The notes: a model not told the origin generated them from the letters alone. Positions 16,643 to 28,010 are shown, numbered from the stretch's first letter. The stretch: 64,000 bases of DNA from Pseudomonas sp. MMS21 TM103 (GCF_022132145.1 NZ_JAJISP010000001.1:372001-436000); one strand, 5' to 3'. Made by a program: numbers and translations.

Positions 16643-19207
16643 TCAGACGAAGACGATTTCGTCGTTCTCGACTGTGCCGGTGATGGTGCTGCCAGGGCCG
16701 AACTTGCCGGCGAGGATCAACTGCGCCAGCGGGTTTTCGATCCAGCGCTGGATCGCCCGCTTCAGCGGCCGCGCACCATAGACCGGGTCGTAGCCGATGG
16801 CGACCAGCTTGTCCAAGGCCTCGTCGCTCAGCTCCAGACTCAGCTCGCGCTCGGTCAGGCGCTGGCGCAAGCGACCCAGCTGGATTTTCGCGATCCCGGC
16901 AATCTGCTCACGGGCCAGCGGCTCGAACACCACCACTTCATCGATCCGATTGACGAATTCCGGACGGAAATGCTTGCTCACCGCATCCATCACCGCCGCA
17001 TGTTGCGCCTCGCGATCACCGGCCAGCTCCTGGATCTGCGCGGAGCCGAGGTTGGAGGTCATCACGATCACGGTATTCTTGAAGTCGACGGTACGCCCAT
17101 GACTGTCGGTCAGGCGGCCATCTTCCATGACCTGCAACAGGATGTTGAAGACGTCCGGGTGCGCCTTCTCCACCTCGTCCATCAATATCACCGAGTAAGG
17201 CTTACGCCGTACCGCCTCGGTCAGGTAGCCGCCCTCTTCGTAGCCGACGTAACCGGGCGGGGCACCGATCAGCCGCGACACGGAATGCTTCTCCATGAAC
17301 TCGGACATGTCGATGCGCACCAGCGCCTCCTCGGTATCGAAGAGGAACTCGGCCAAGGCCTTGCACAGCTCGGTCTTGCCCACCCCGGTCGGGCCGAGGA
17401 ACAGAAAGGAGCCGCTCGGCCGGTTCGGGTCGGACAGCCCGGCGCGCGAACGCCGTACCGCACTGGCCACAGCGACCACCGCTTCATTCTGGCCGATCAC
17501 CCGCTGGTGCAGCAGGCCTTCCATCTTCAGCAGCTTGTCGCGCTCGCCTTCGAGCATCTTCGAGACCGGGATACCGGTCCACTTGGACACCACCTCGGCA
17601 ATCTCTTCCTCGGTGACCTTGCTGCGCAGCAGCTGGTTCTCGGTCTTGCCGTGCTGGTCGACCATCTGCAGGCTGCGCTCCAGATCCGGAATGATGCCGT
17701 ACTGCAGTTCGGCCATGCGACTGAGATCACCCTTGCGCCGCGCGGCCTCCAGCTCCTGGCGCGACTGTTCGATTTTCTGCTGGATCTGTGCCGAACCCTG
17801 CACCTCGGCCTTTTCCGCCTTCCAGATGTCTTCAAGGTCGGCGTACTCGCGCTCCAGCCGGGCGATGTCTTCCTTGAGCTTGTCCAGGCGCTTGATCGCC
17901 GCCTCGTCGTCTTCCTTCTTCAACGCCTGGGCTTCGACCTTGAGCTGGATCAGCCGGCGCTCCAAACGATCGAGCACCTCCGGCTTGGAGTCGATTTCCA
18001 TGCGGATACGGCTGGCGGCCTCGTCGATCAGGTCGATGGCCTTGTCCGGCAGCTGGCGGTCGGTGATGTAGCGGTGGCTGAGTTTGGCCGCGGCGATGAT
18101 CGCGCCGTCGGTGATCGCCACCTTGTGATGCACCTCGTAGCGCTCCTTGAGGCCACGCAGGATGGCAATGGTGTCCTCCTCACTCGGCTCATCGACCAGC
18201 ACCTTCTGGAAGCGGCGCTCCAGGGCGGCGTCCTTCTCGATGTACTGGCGGTATTCGTCCAGCGTGGTGGCGCCGACGCAATGCAGTTCACCGCGCGCCA
18301 AGGCCGGCTTGAGCATATTGCCGGCGTCCATGGAGCCCTCGGCCTTGCCGGCGCCAACCATGGTATGGATTTCGTCGATAAACAGGATGATCCGCCCTTC
18401 CTGCTTGCCCAACTCGTTGAGCACCGCCTTCAGGCGCTCCTCGAACTCACCGCGGAACTTCGCCCCGGCAATCAATGCGCCCATGTCCAGCGACAGCACG
18501 CGCTTGTCCTTCAGGCCATCCGGCACTTCGCCGTTGACGATGCGCTGGGCCAGGCCTTCGACGATCGCGGTCTTGCCCACGCCCGGTTCGCCGATCAGCA
18601 CCGGATTGTTCTTGGTACGGCGCTGCAACACCTGGATGGTGCGACGGATCTCGTCGTCACGGCCGATCACCGGATCCAGCTTGCCCTCCTCGGCGCGCTT
18701 GGTCAGGTCGACGGTGTATTTATCCAGCGCCTGACGAGATTCCTCGGCATTCGGGTCATTCACCGCATCGCCGCCGCGCAGGTTGCTGATGGCGTTTTCC
18801 AGGGCCTTCTTGCTCACGCCCTGGGCGAGCAGCAGTTTGCCCAGCTTGGTGCCTTCGTCCAGGGCGGCCAACAGCACCAGCTCGCTGGAGATGAACTGGT
18901 CACCCTTCTGCTGGGACAGGCGGTCGGCCTGATTGAGCAGGCGCGCCAGATCCTGGGACAGGTTGATGTCACCGGTAGGGTTCTGGATCTTGCCCAGGCG
19001 ATCGAGCTCTTTGCTCAGTGCCTGGCGCAGGCTGCTGACGTCGAAGCCAACCTGCCTCAGCAGCGGCATGATCGAGCCGCCCTGCTGGTCGAGCAGAGCC
19101 TGCATCAGGTGCAATGGCTCGATGGCGGCATGATCGAGGCCAACGGCCAGGGATTGGGCGTCGGATAGTGCAAGCTGCAGCTTGCTGGTTAAACGGTCGA
19201 TTCGCAT
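16643..19207 (-). CDS. clpB: ATP-dependent disaggregase ClpB
   Basis: Hexameric AAA+ chaperone that extracts polypeptides from aggregates together with DnaK. It is 854 residues: an N-terminal ClpN domain (about 1-145), first AAA domain with Walker A GEPGVGKT (about 205), a coiled-coil M domain (about 400-525) rich in Glu/Lys/Arg/Leu, and a second AAA domain with GPTGVGKT (about 602) and the pore motif [21 protein letters not shown] precedes ATG 19207. A sigma-32-like promoter lies about 75 bp upstream. Confidence 0.98.
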   Translation of the reverse strand: MRIDRLTSKLQLALSDAQSLAVGLDHAAIEPLHLMQALLDQQGGSIMPLLRQVGFDVSSLRQALSKELDRLGKIQNPTGDINLSQDLARLLNQADRLSQQKGDQFISSELVLLAALDEGTKLGKLLLAQGVSKKALENAISNLRGGDAVNDPNAEESRQALDKYTVDLTKRAEEGKLDPVIGRDDEIRRTIQVLQRRTKNNPVLIGEPGVGKTAIVEGLAQRIVNGEVPDGLKDKRVLSLDMGALIAGAKFRGEFEERLKAVLNELGKQEGRIILFIDEIHTMVGAGKAEGSMDAGNMLKPALARGELHCVGATTLDEYRQYIEKDAALERRFQKVLVDEPSEEDTIAILRGLKERYEVHHKVAITDGAIIAAAKLSHRYITDRQLPDKAIDLIDEAASRIRMEIDSKPEVLDRLERRLIQLKVEAQALKKEDDEAAIKRLDKLKEDIARLEREYADLEDIWKAEKAEVQGSAQIQQKIEQSRQELEAARRKGDLSRMAELQYGIIPDLERSLQMVDQHGKTENQLLRSKVTEEEIAEVVSKWTGIPVSKMLEGERDKLLKMEGLLHQRVIGQNEAVVAVASAVRRSRAGLSDPNRPSGSFLFLGPTGVGKTELCKALAEFLFDTEEALVRIDMSEFMEKHSVSRLIGAPPGYVGYEEGGYLTEAVRRKPYSVILMDEVEKAHPDVFNILLQVMEDGRLTDSHGRTVDFKNTVIVMTSNLGSAQIQELAGDREAQHAAVMDAVSKHFRPEFVNRIDEVVVFEPLAREQIAGIAKIQLGRLRQRLTERELSLELSDEALDKLVAIGYDPVYGARPLKRAIQRWIENPLAQLILAGKFGPGSTITGTVENDEIVFV

Positions 19208-19281
19208 TGCGTCATCCTTCCTTTAAGAGCAGGCCGGCGCGATGGACACCCCTGTATTGAAAGCCTGCCGAGATGAAGACT

Positions 19282-19309
19282 AGATGAGGACGATTGTGCA
19301 AGTTTCAAG
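19282..19309 (-). promoter_or_regulatory. Heat-shock (sigma-32/RpoH) promoter of clpB
   Basis: The minus strand has CTTGAAA, a 13-base spacer, then CCTCATCT, matching the sigma-32 consensus CTTGAAA-N11-16-CCCCATNT at all but one position. It fits the known RpoH control of clpB. Confidence 0.82.
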
Positions 19310-19338
19310 CGCGGCGACGTTGATCTGGGTCATACCCA

Positions 19339-19465
19339 GCAGTGGATGGGCGTTCCGCGCGGTGCGCCCGGACGGCAACTGGTTCGGCGCGTAGCGACAG
19401 CCCGCCAGCGTCTGTGTTGCGTCAATGAACCACGGCGCACTGCCGGCGGCGAGTGACAACCCATG
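19339..19465 (-). repeat. Family R1 intergenic repeat (reverse orientation)
   Basis: Read on the minus strand it has CACTCGCCGCCGGCAGTGC, a CGTGGTTCATT core, GCGGGCTGTCGCTACGC and CCGTCCGGGC, the R1 order. It fills most of the 347 bp between clpB and bamD; the rest is the clpB leader and the bamD terminator. Confidence 0.65.
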
Positions 19466-19490
19466 AGAGCAGCAGGATCGGTCTCGCCCA

Positions 19491-19527
19491 TAAAAAATGC
19501 CGCGCACTTGAGACAAGTGCGCGGCAT
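19491..19527 (-). terminator. Terminator of bamD
   Basis: Minus-strand perfect 14-bp stem (ATGCCGCGCACTTG and its complement) with a 3-base loop, followed by T6. It starts 28 bp after the bamD stop. Confidence 0.9.
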
Positions 19528-19554
19528 CGATGCTGCAGCTCGCTGCTCAGGTAT

Positions 19555-20553
19555 TCAGTCGAACAAGCCGAAGGTCATATAGCTGAACCAGGAACGCTTA
19601 CGGCCCTGGGTTTTCTGGTTCGGCTGATCTGCGCCTGGCGACTTCAACTCCTCGGGAATCTGCTCTTCGGCGTCTTCATACTGGCGGACCACGTCCTGAT
19701 TGGCGCGGGTTTCGCCCGGCGGCAACGGCGTATCGCTTTCGATCAGGCCGAGCGTGGCCTTGGTCAGCCAGGAACGGTTGTCGGCTTCCTCACGGGGCAC
19801 GAACTCGCCATCGACCAGGCTTGGGTGATCCGGATAATTGAGCTTGAGGGCTTCCAGGCTGGTCGCGGCCAGTTCGTCCAGGGTCAGGCGCTGGTATGCC
19901 TCGGTCATCACTGCCAGGCCGTCGCCGACTGCCGGGGTTTCCTGGAAGTTCTCCACCACATAACGACCACGATTGGCGGCCGCCACGTACGCCTGACGGG
20001 TCAGGTAGTAGTGAGCCACATGGATTTCGTAAGCTGCCAGCAGGTTGCGCAGGTAGATCATGCGCTGCTTGGCATCCGGCGAGTACCGGCTGTTCGGGTA
20101 GCGGCTGGTGAGCTGGGCGAACTCGTTATAGGAGTCGCGGGCAGCGCCGGGGTCGCGCTTGCTCATGTCCAGCGGCAGGAAGCGGGCGATCAGGCCACGG
20201 TCCTGGTCGAAAGAAGCCAGGCCCTTGACGTAATAGGCGTAGTCGACGTTCGCATGCTGTGGATGCAGGCGGATGAAGCGCTCGGCGGCGGACCTTGCGG
20301 CTTCCGGCTCGACGTTCTTGTAGTAGGCGTAGATCAGCTCAAGCTGGGCTTGCTCGGCATAACGGCCGAACGGATAACGTGATTCCAGAGCCTTGAGCTT
20401 GGTCACCGCACTGGTGTAGCTCTTGCTGTCCAGATCGCTTTGAGCCTGCTGGTACAGTTCGGACTCGCTCAGGTTCTCGTCGAGTACGTCCTTGGACGAG
20501 CAGGCAGCGGTAAGGGCGAGGATGGCGATCAGCAGCAGGTGTCTCACTTGCAT
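19555..20553 (-). CDS. bamD: Outer membrane protein assembly factor BamD
   Basis: Essential lipoprotein of the BAM complex that inserts beta-barrel proteins in the outer membrane. The start is ATG 20553 (MQVRHLLL), giving 332 residues with a lipoprotein signal and lipobox LTAAC (Cys about residue 18). Five TPR-like helical repeats cover about residues 30-245, as in the family (for example the [19 protein letters not shown] region). The C-terminal 90 residues are charged and variable, longer than in E. coli. It is divergent from rluD and ends at a strong hairpin. Confidence 0.96.
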   Translation of the reverse strand: MQVRHLLLIAILALTAACSSKDVLDENLSESELYQQAQSDLDSKSYTSAVTKLKALESRYPFGRYAEQAQLELIYAYYKNVEPEAARSAAERFIRLHPQHANVDYAYYVKGLASFDQDRGLIARFLPLDMSKRDPGAARDSYNEFAQLTSRYPNSRYSPDAKQRMIYLRNLLAAYEIHVAHYYLTRQAYVAAANRGRYVVENFQETPAVGDGLAVMTEAYQRLTLDELAATSLEALKLNYPDHPSLVDGEFVPREEADNRSWLTKATLGLIESDTPLPPGETRANQDVVRQYEDAEEQIPEELKSPGADQPNQKTQGRKRSWFSYMTFGLFD

Positions 20554-20871
20554 GGCGGCTTGCGTCCCTGTGACGGCGGCTGTCTTGAGCAAAGCCGTCC
20601 TGTTATGATGAGCGCCCCTGGTGACCCTGGGGCAAAGACGCCGTATTTAACCACAAGCGCGTAGCCGAAACCAAAAGTAGGGCCTGTTGACGCTGCATAT
20701 TGCCACCACCTTCGGTGGTTATGCGGCAAATGCAGCCAGGCCGTATCGCGGGGCTTGCCACTGTAGCGATCATTCGGCGGCGTCCCACGCCTTGCCTGGG
20801 CTAAGTTGTCGCAGCAATGCAGCGTGCAATGAAACATCAACCGACCCACAGGTCCCCCACCGTTGCCGAGC
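20554..20871. other. bamD-rluD divergent intergenic region with a long hairpin at 20693-20735
   Basis: No gene in 318 bp. At 20613-20632 there is a GC palindrome (GCCCC...GGGGC). At 20693-20735 there is an interrupted hairpin: CTGCAT/ATGCAG, then TTGCC/GGCAA, then ACCAC/GTGGT around a CTTCG-type loop. It lies about 140 bp before rluD in its direction of transcription, so it may be part of the rluD leader. Confidence 0.5.
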
Positions 20872-21846
20872 ATGTCCTCTATTATTAAGCAGACCATTGA
20901 ACTGAACGCCGAGGTGCCCACTGACATGGGCGGCCAACGCCTCGACCAAGTCGCCGCCCAACTATTCGCCGAGCACTCGCGTTCGCGCCTGTCGGCCTGG
21001 ATCAAAGAGGGGCGGCTGACTGTCGATGGTGTCGTGGTACGTCCGCGTGACATCGTGCATGGCGGTGCAGTACTGGCGCTGCGCGCCGAGCAGGAGGCCC
21101 AGGGCGAGTGGATCGCCCAGGACATCGCCCTGGATATCGTCTTCGAGGACGACCAGATACTGGTGATCAACAAGCCTGCGGGTCTGGTGGTGCATCCGGC
21201 CGCAGGGCATGCCGATGGCACGCTACTCAACGCCTTGCTGCACCATGTGCCGGACATCGTCAACGTGCCGCGTTGCGGCATCGTCCACCGCCTGGACAAG
21301 GACACCACCGGACTAATGGTGGTGGCCAAGACCATCGAGGCACAGACCCGCCTGGTCGATCAACTGCAGAAGCGTACAGTCAGCCGGATCTACGAGTGCA
21401 TCGTGATCGGCGTGATCACCGCCGGCGGCAAGATCGACGCCCCCATTGGCCGCAGTGCGGCGCAGCGCCAGCGCATGGCCGTCAGCGACGGCGGCAAGCC
21501 GGCAGTCAGCCATTACCGGGTGCTCGAGCGCTTCCGCTCGCATACCCATGCGCGGGTCAAGCTGGAAACCGGGCGCACTCACCAGATTCGCGTGCACATG
21601 AGCCATGTCGGTTATCCGCTGGTCGGCGACCCCGTCTACGGCGGGCGCTTCCGCATCCCGCCTGCGGCCAGCCAGACCATGGTGCAGAGCCTCAAGGAGT
21701 TCCCGCGCCAGGCGCTGCATGCACGCTTCCTCGAACTGGACCACCCGATTACCGGGCAACGCATGAAGTGGCAGTCGCCGCTGCCGGATGACTTCGTCTG
21801 GTTGCTGACGCTCCTGCGTCAGGATCGCGAGGCATTTATCGGGTGA
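20872..21846 (+). CDS. rluD: 23S rRNA pseudouridine synthase RluD
   Basis: Makes pseudouridines 1911, 1915 and 1917 of 23S rRNA helix 69. It is 324 residues: S4-like RNA-binding domain (about 15-80, with RLDQVAAQLFAEHSRSRL) and RsuA/RluA catalytic domain with HRLDKDTTG, which holds the catalytic Asp (about 143), and INKPAGLVVHP. ATG 20872 is chosen over a TTG nine bases earlier. The stop overlaps the GTG of pgeF by four bases; bamD is divergent, as in other gamma-proteobacteria. Confidence 0.96.
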   Translation: MSSIIKQTIELNAEVPTDMGGQRLDQVAAQLFAEHSRSRLSAWIKEGRLTVDGVVVRPRDIVHGGAVLALRAEQEAQGEWIAQDIALDIVFEDDQILVINKPAGLVVHPAAGHADGTLLNALLHHVPDIVNVPRCGIVHRLDKDTTGLMVVAKTIEAQTRLVDQLQKRTVSRIYECIVIGVITAGGKIDAPIGRSAAQRQRMAVSDGGKPAVSHYRVLERFRSHTHARVKLETGRTHQIRVHMSHVGYPLVGDPVYGGRFRIPPAASQTMVQSLKEFPRQALHARFLELDHPITGQRMKWQSPLPDDFVWLLTLLRQDREAFIG

Positions 21847-22580
21847 GCCGCTGGGCCCATGACTGGCTGACGCCAGAGTGGCCTGCACCCGCCTGGGTCA
21901 AGGCCTGCATCACGACGCGTAGCGGTGGCATCAGCGCCGCCCCCTTCGACAGTTTCAACCTCGGCGAGCATGTCGAGGACGATCCCGTTGCCGTGACGAA
22001 GAACCGCCAGCGCCTGGTCAGCCAGCTGGGCTGCAAGCCGGCCTGGTTGCACCAGGTGCATGGGGTTGCCGTGGTGCCTGCCGAGCCGGGCGAAGTGATT
22101 AGCGCCGACGCCAGCTGGACCGCCACGCCGGGGATCGCCTGCACCGTGATGACCGCCGACTGCCTGCCCGTGCTGTTTTGCGATCGTGCCGGCAGTCGCG
22201 TCGCTGCCGCCCATGCCGGCTGGCGCGGGCTGGCTGGCGGCGTGCTGGAGGCGACACTGGATGCGCTGGCCGTGGCGCCGGAGGACGTATTGGTCTGGCT
22301 TGGACCGGCGATTGGCCCGCAAGCCTTCGAAGTAGGCGCCGAGGTGCGCGATGTGTTCATGGCCGTGCATCCGCAGGCCGCCGACGCCTTCGTTGCCAGC
22401 GTCAACCCGGATCGCTATATGGCCGACATCTATCAGCTGGCACGTATCCACCTGGCGGCGCGTGGGGTTACGGCTGTCTATGGTGGCGGGCTCTGCACCT
22501 ACAGCGACCCGCGCTTCTACTCTTATCGCCGCGCCGCCCAGACCGGTCGCTTCGCTTCGTTGATCTGGCTGGCCAGCTGA
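21843..22580 (+). CDS. pgeF: Peptidoglycan editing factor PgeF (laccase-domain, YfiH)
   Basis: Cytoplasmic enzyme of the YfiH/multicopper-oxidoreductase-like family; in E. coli it removes wrongly built peptidoglycan precursors. It is 245 residues with the metal-site motifs LHQVHG (about 74), TADCLPV (about 105) and AAHAGWRG (about 122). The GTG start (21843) overlaps the rluD stop (GTGA), so translation is coupled. Confidence 0.95.
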   Translation: MSRWAHDWLTPEWPAPAWVKACITTRSGGISAAPFDSFNLGEHVEDDPVAVTKNRQRLVSQLGCKPAWLHQVHGVAVVPAEPGEVISADASWTATPGIACTVMTADCLPVLFCDRAGSRVAAAHAGWRGLAGGVLEATLDALAVAPEDVLVWLGPAIGPQAFEVGAEVRDVFMAVHPQAADAFVASVNPDRYMADIYQLARIHLAARGVTAVYGGGLCTYSDPRFYSYRRAAQTGRFASLIWLAS

Positions 22581-22619
22581 TTCTTTAACGCCGTTCTTGT
22601 CGGCCGTCACTGGCCGCCG

Positions 22620-22790
22620 ACCGTGCACCCTGGTTACTCGACGCGGCCTACAAGGCAGGCGGGCTGGCGCTGCGCTCCGAACGGATCGCCGCCCGAGCCG
22701 CCCTACCCGCAGGCAGTGCACCGGCGTGCATCGGCGCGGCGCAAAGCCGGCAGCCTGTCGCGGCGCGCTGGTCGGGACGCCTACATACTG
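22620..22790 (+). repeat. Family R1 intergenic repeat (degenerate, two partial units)
   Basis: It contains CCGTGCACCCTGGTT, GGCGGGCTGGCGCTGCGCTC and GAGCCGCCCTACCC, then a second partial unit with GGCAGTGCACCGGCGTGC and GCAGCCTGTCGCG. It fills the pgeF-nadE gap, where the genes converge. Confidence 0.65.
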
Positions 22791-22799
22791 CCCTGCACC

Positions 22800-24431
22800 T
22801 CAATCGCCGATCTGCCAGCCCGAGGTGATCGGGTAACGGCGGTCGCGACCGAAGCCGCGCTGGGTGACCCGTACGCCGACCGCGGCCTGACGGCGCTTGT
22901 ACTCGTTGAGATCGACCAGGCGTAACACGCGCTTGACCGTATCCGCATCGAAGCCCTCGGCGATGATCGCATCGGCCGACAGGTCGTACTCGATGTACAG
23001 CTTGAGAATCTCGTCGAGTACCGGGTACGACGGCAGCGAGTCCTCGTCCTTCTCATCCGGCGCCAGTTCGGCTGAGGGCGGCCGGTCGATGACCCGCTGC
23101 GGGATCACCGGCCCGCAGCTGTTGCGGTATTCGCAAAGGCGAAACACCAGGGTCTTGGGCACATCCTTGAGCACATCGAAACCGCCGGCCATGTCGCCAT
23201 AGAGGGTGGCGTAGCCGACCGCCATTTCACTCTTGTTCCCGGTGGTCAGCACCAGGTAGCCCGTCTTGTTGGAGAGGGCCATCAGCAGCGTGCCGCGGCA
23301 GCGCGCTTGCAGATTTTCCTCGGTGGCATCGCGGGGCCGGCCCTCGAAGACCGGAGCCAGGGTGGCCATGAAGGCCTCGACCATTGGCCCGATCGGCAGT
23401 ACTCGATAGGTCACGCCCAGCGCACGGGCTTCGGCCTCGGCGTCCTCCAGGCTGATCTGCGCGGTGTAGCGGTACGGCATCATCACTGCTTCGACCCGTT
23501 TCGCACCCAGCGCATCGACTGCCACCGCCAGGGTCAGGGCCGAGTCGATGCCTCCGGACAACCCGAGCAGCACGCCCTTGAAGCCGTTTTTGCGCACATA
23601 GTCGCGCACGCCCACCACCAGCGCCTGATACACGCTGGCCTCCAGTTCCGGCAGCGGCACGCAATTGGCCGGCCGCGGCCTGACCCGCTCGCCATCGCAC
23701 ACCAGGTCCACCGGGTACAGGCCCTCGGTGAAGGCCGCCATGCGCTGACTTATTCGACCGCCGGCGTCGACCACGCAGCTGCCGCCGTCGAACACCAACT
23801 CATCCTGGCCACCAACCTGGTTGACGTAGACAATCGGCATCGCCCCTTCACGCGCACGATCGGCCAACTCCTCTTCGCGCTCGCGCTGCTTGTCGAGGTG
23901 GAACGGCGAAGCGTTCAGGCTCAGCATCACTTGCGCCCCGGCGTCGCGGGCCTGGGCCATCGGCTCGGCGAACCAGATGTCCTCACAGATACTCAGCGCC
24001 ACCGCCACGCCCTTGATATCGACCACGCAGGGCTGGTTGCCGGGTTCGAAATAGCGCTTCTCGTCGAACACCCGGTAGTTCGGTAATTTCTGCTTGTAGT
24101 AGCGGGCCAGCAACTGGCCGTCGGCGATCACCGCGCAGGCGTTGTAGCGCAGTTCCTCCTCCAGCCAGGGATAGCCGACCACCAGATAGATGCCGCTGAC
24201 TTCGTCCTGCAGGCGCTGCAAGCCCTGCTCGATACGCCGCTGCATGCTCGAGCGCAGCAGCAGATCCTCCGGCGGATAGCCGCAAAGCGTCAACTCGGGG
24301 AACACGATGACATCCGCCAGCCACTGATCACGGGCGTTGCATGCCGCCTCGATGATGCTCTCGGCGTTGCCGTGCACATCACCTGCGCGCAGATTCAACT
24401 GGGCCATCACGACCCGCAGGGTTTGGCTCAT
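22800..24431 (-). CDS. nadE: Glutamine-dependent NAD+ synthetase
   Basis: Converts deamido-NAD to NAD with ATP, using ammonia released from glutamine. It is 543 residues with two domains. The N-terminal nitrilase-type glutaminase (about 1-260) shows the catalytic Glu in FPELTLCGYP, Lys in KLPNY and Cys in LSICEDIWF. The C-terminal synthetase (about 270-543) shows the ATP pyrophosphatase loop LSGGIDSALT and TGNKSE. GGAGG lies five bases before ATG 24431; a GTG 12 bases upstream is rejected. P. aeruginosa as I recall has a shorter ammonia-dependent NadE elsewhere, so this gene is an addition at this place. Confidence 0.96.
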   Translation of the reverse strand: MSQTLRVVMAQLNLRAGDVHGNAESIIEAACNARDQWLADVIVFPELTLCGYPPEDLLLRSSMQRRIEQGLQRLQDEVSGIYLVVGYPWLEEELRYNACAVIADGQLLARYYKQKLPNYRVFDEKRYFEPGNQPCVVDIKGVAVALSICEDIWFAEPMAQARDAGAQVMLSLNASPFHLDKQREREEELADRAREGAMPIVYVNQVGGQDELVFDGGSCVVDAGGRISQRMAAFTEGLYPVDLVCDGERVRPRPANCVPLPELEASVYQALVVGVRDYVRKNGFKGVLLGLSGGIDSALTLAVAVDALGAKRVEAVMMPYRYTAQISLEDAEAEARALGVTYRVLPIGPMVEAFMATLAPVFEGRPRDATEENLQARCRGTLLMALSNKTGYLVLTTGNKSEMAVGYATLYGDMAGGFDVLKDVPKTLVFRLCEYRNSCGPVIPQRVIDRPPSAELAPDEKDEDSLPSYPVLDEILKLYIEYDLSADAIIAEGFDADTVKRVLRLVDLNEYKRRQAAVGVRVTQRGFGRDRRYPITSGWQIGD

Positions 24432-24756
24432 GGCTGCCTCCACCTCATAAGTCCCACTTCGACTGCGCCCGACGGCTCAGTCGTAACATTGCACCGTCCA
24501 CTTCTCAGCATAGGGTTTAACCGGCGGTGAAGCATGTTGCGAACGCATTCACAGGCAAAACACCCGATTCCTAGACACCTCAGCCGCAAGGAGAACCGTC
24601 GGCCTCGGGTAATCCATGACCTCCGGCACGATCTGCAGCCCTGGCCGATGGTTGTTGCCAACCGGGAAGCAGAATAGCCGCTGTGCTGACGCCACATCCT
24701 TGGCTAAACTGCCAGGCTTTCCAATAAACTGCCTTTCCACCCAAGAAGAGAGCGTT
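24432..24756. other. Intergenic region between divergent nadE and the PP0621-type gene
   Basis: About 325 bp with no supportable gene, repeat or hairpin. It must carry the divergent promoters for nadE and for the small membrane protein/pilSR side, but I see no clear -35/-10 pair. Confidence 0.5.
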
Positions 24757-24993
24757 ATGGGCCTGTTCCGCCTGCTGTTCTGGATAGCCATTATCGCCGC
24801 CGCCTTCTGGCTCTGGCGGCGCGTTACCCGCCCCGCGCGGCGCTCCGAGCCAAAGCGGCAAAACCCCGCGCCCATGGTGCGTTGTGCCCACTGTGGTGTT
24901 TATCTGCCGCGCGAAGAAGCGTTGACCAAGGCTGACCAGTGGTATTGCAGTCAGGCCCATCTCAAGCAAGGCCCGAAACCTGGTGAGCGCTGA
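24757..24993 (+). CDS. PP0621-family small membrane protein with cysteine motif
   Basis: A 78-residue protein: one N-terminal membrane helix (about 3-19), a basic stretch (RRVTRPARR), then a cytoplasmic zinc-ribbon-like end with CAHCG (about 46) and a third Cys in WYCSQAHL (about 65). I recognise it as the PP0621 family, function unknown. ATG 24757 follows an AAGAGAG-type site. Its end overlaps the pilS GTG start (24983) by 11 bp, so it is co-translated with pilS. Confidence 0.85.
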   Translation: MGLFRLLFWIAIIAAAFWLWRRVTRPARRSEPKRQNPAPMVRCAHCGVYLPREEALTKADQWYCSQAHLKQGPKPGER

Positions 24994-26575
24994 AGCCTTA
25001 GCGCTCAGCGGTATCCAGGGCCGTCGCGTACTGCGGCTCTACCACCTGTATCGCCTGACCATCGGCCTGGTACTGGTGCTGTTGATATCCAGCGACATGG
25101 ATACTCAACTGCTGAAGCTGGCTAACGCCGAGCTGTTTCGCTATGGCAGCTGGTGCTACCTGATCCTGAATATTCTGGTGGCCGTGACAGTCCAGCGGCC
25201 CAAGCACCTGGCGCAGATATTCAGCCTGGCCCTGGTTGATGTGATCCTGCTGTCCGCGCTGTTCTATGCGGCCGGCGGCACGCCCAGCGGCATCGGCAAC
25301 CTGCTGATCGTGGCGGTGGCCATCGCCAACATCCTGCTGCGCGGACGCATCGGCCTGCTGATCGCCGCCGTCGCTGCCATGGCCCTGATCTACCTGACCT
25401 TCTACCTCAGCCTGACCCGTCCGGAAGCCAGCGCCCAATACGTGCAGGCCGGGGCGCTCGGCGCCCTGTGTTTTGCTGCCGCCCTGCTCCTGCAGGGGCT
25501 GACTCGGCGCCTGCAAGTCAGCGAAAGTCTGGCCGAACAACGCGCGGCCGATGTTGCCAGTCTGGAAAACCTCAACGCTCTGATCCTGCAGCGCATGCGC
25601 ACCGGCATCCTAGTGCTCGACGAGCAGCATCGGGTACTGCTGGCCAACCAGGGCACGCTACAGCTACTCGGTCGCGAGGCGCTGACCGGCAAGATCCTTG
25701 ACCCGCATTGCCCGGAGCTGGTCAAACGCCTGCAGCAATGGCTGCACAACCCGACCCTGCGCCCGGCGAGCCTGCAGGCCTTTGCCGACGGCCCGGTGCT
25801 GCAACCGAGTTTCATTGCCCTGCAGCGCAGCGAAGAGCGGCACACCCTGGTGTTTCTCGACGATATTTCACAGATTGCCCAGCAGGCCCAGCAACTCAAG
25901 CTCGCCTCCCTCGGTCGTCTGACCGCCGGCATCGCCCATGAGATCCGCAACCCGCTCGGCGCCATCAGTCATGCGGCGCAGTTGCTGCAGGAGTCGGAAG
26001 ACCTGCACGGCCCGGACCAGCGCCTGGCGCAGATCATCCAGGACCACTCGCGGCGGATGAACCTGGTGATCGAGAACGTTCTACAGCTGTCGCGGCGACG
26101 CCAGGCCGAGCCACAGCTGCTGGACCTGAAATACTGGCTGCACCGCTTCGCCAGCGAGTTCCGCAGCTCGGCGCCGCCGGGGCAGACACTCCACCTGGAG
26201 ACCCAGAGCGGCACCGTGCAAACCCGCATGGACCCGCACCAGCTCACCCAGGTACTGACCAATCTGGTAGAAAACGCCCTGCGCTACAGCGCGCAAAAAC
26301 ACCCGCAAGGACAGGTCTGGCTGAAACTGTTCCGCGACGCGAGCAGCGACCTGCCGGTACTGGAAGTACTCGACGACGGCCCAGGCGTGCCGCCGGAGCA
26401 ACTGCAAGACATTTTCGAACCATTCTTCACCACGGAAAACAAAGGCACCGGCCTGGGCCTGTATATTTCCCGCGAGCTGTGCGAAAGCAACCAGGCGCGA
26501 CTCAACTACAAACCACGTGAAGGCGGCGGCAGCTGCTTTCGCATCACCTTTGCCCATCCACGCAAACTGAGCTGA
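24983..26575 (+). CDS. pilS: Sensor histidine kinase PilS
   Basis: Inner-membrane kinase that phosphorylates PilR; in P. aeruginosa it senses pilin in the membrane. It is 530 residues: six hydrophobic helices in the first 180, a PAS-like region (about 190-300), the dimerisation domain with phospho-acceptor His in GIAHEIRNP (about 318), and a HATPase with N box LVENALRYS, DDGPG and GTGLGL. The start is GTG 24983 within the end of the preceding gene, and pilR follows 2 bp later. If the short pilin is the real major pilin, PilS must sense it through its membrane helix alone, which fits the known mode of interaction. Confidence 0.97.
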   Translation: MSAEALALSGIQGRRVLRLYHLYRLTIGLVLVLLISSDMDTQLLKLANAELFRYGSWCYLILNILVAVTVQRPKHLAQIFSLALVDVILLSALFYAAGGTPSGIGNLLIVAVAIANILLRGRIGLLIAAVAAMALIYLTFYLSLTRPEASAQYVQAGALGALCFAAALLLQGLTRRLQVSESLAEQRAADVASLENLNALILQRMRTGILVLDEQHRVLLANQGTLQLLGREALTGKILDPHCPELVKRLQQWLHNPTLRPASLQAFADGPVLQPSFIALQRSEERHTLVFLDDISQIAQQAQQLKLASLGRLTAGIAHEIRNPLGAISHAAQLLQESEDLHGPDQRLAQIIQDHSRRMNLVIENVLQLSRRRQAEPQLLDLKYWLHRFASEFRSSAPPGQTLHLETQSGTVQTRMDPHQLTQVLTNLVENALRYSAQKHPQGQVWLKLFRDASSDLPVLEVLDDGPGVPPEQLQDIFEPFFTTENKGTGLGLYISRELCESNQARLNYKPREGGGSCFRITFAHPRKLS

Positions 26576-26577
26576 CC

Positions 26578-27915
<1,338 letters not shown>

Positions 27916-27924
27916 GCGACTGCC

Positions 27925-28010
27925 GATGGCTATCGCTGCGCTCAACCGCATCCTAACAAGTCCCCAGGCCACCAACCCGCAGGATGGCGTGGAGCGCAGC
28001 GATACCCATC
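27925..28010. repeat. Inverted repeat pair beside pilR
   Basis: GATGGCTATCGCTGCGCTCA at 27925 is mirrored by GGAGCGCAGCGATACCCATC ending near 28010, giving arms of about 25 bp with some mismatches. It could fold as a hairpin at the end of the pilR transcript. It is not followed by a T run. Confidence 0.6.

Noticed and set aside
16634..19168. 844-codon open frame on the plus strand
   Set aside because: It is exactly antisense to clpB, whose protein has all family motifs; long antisense frames are common at this GC content.
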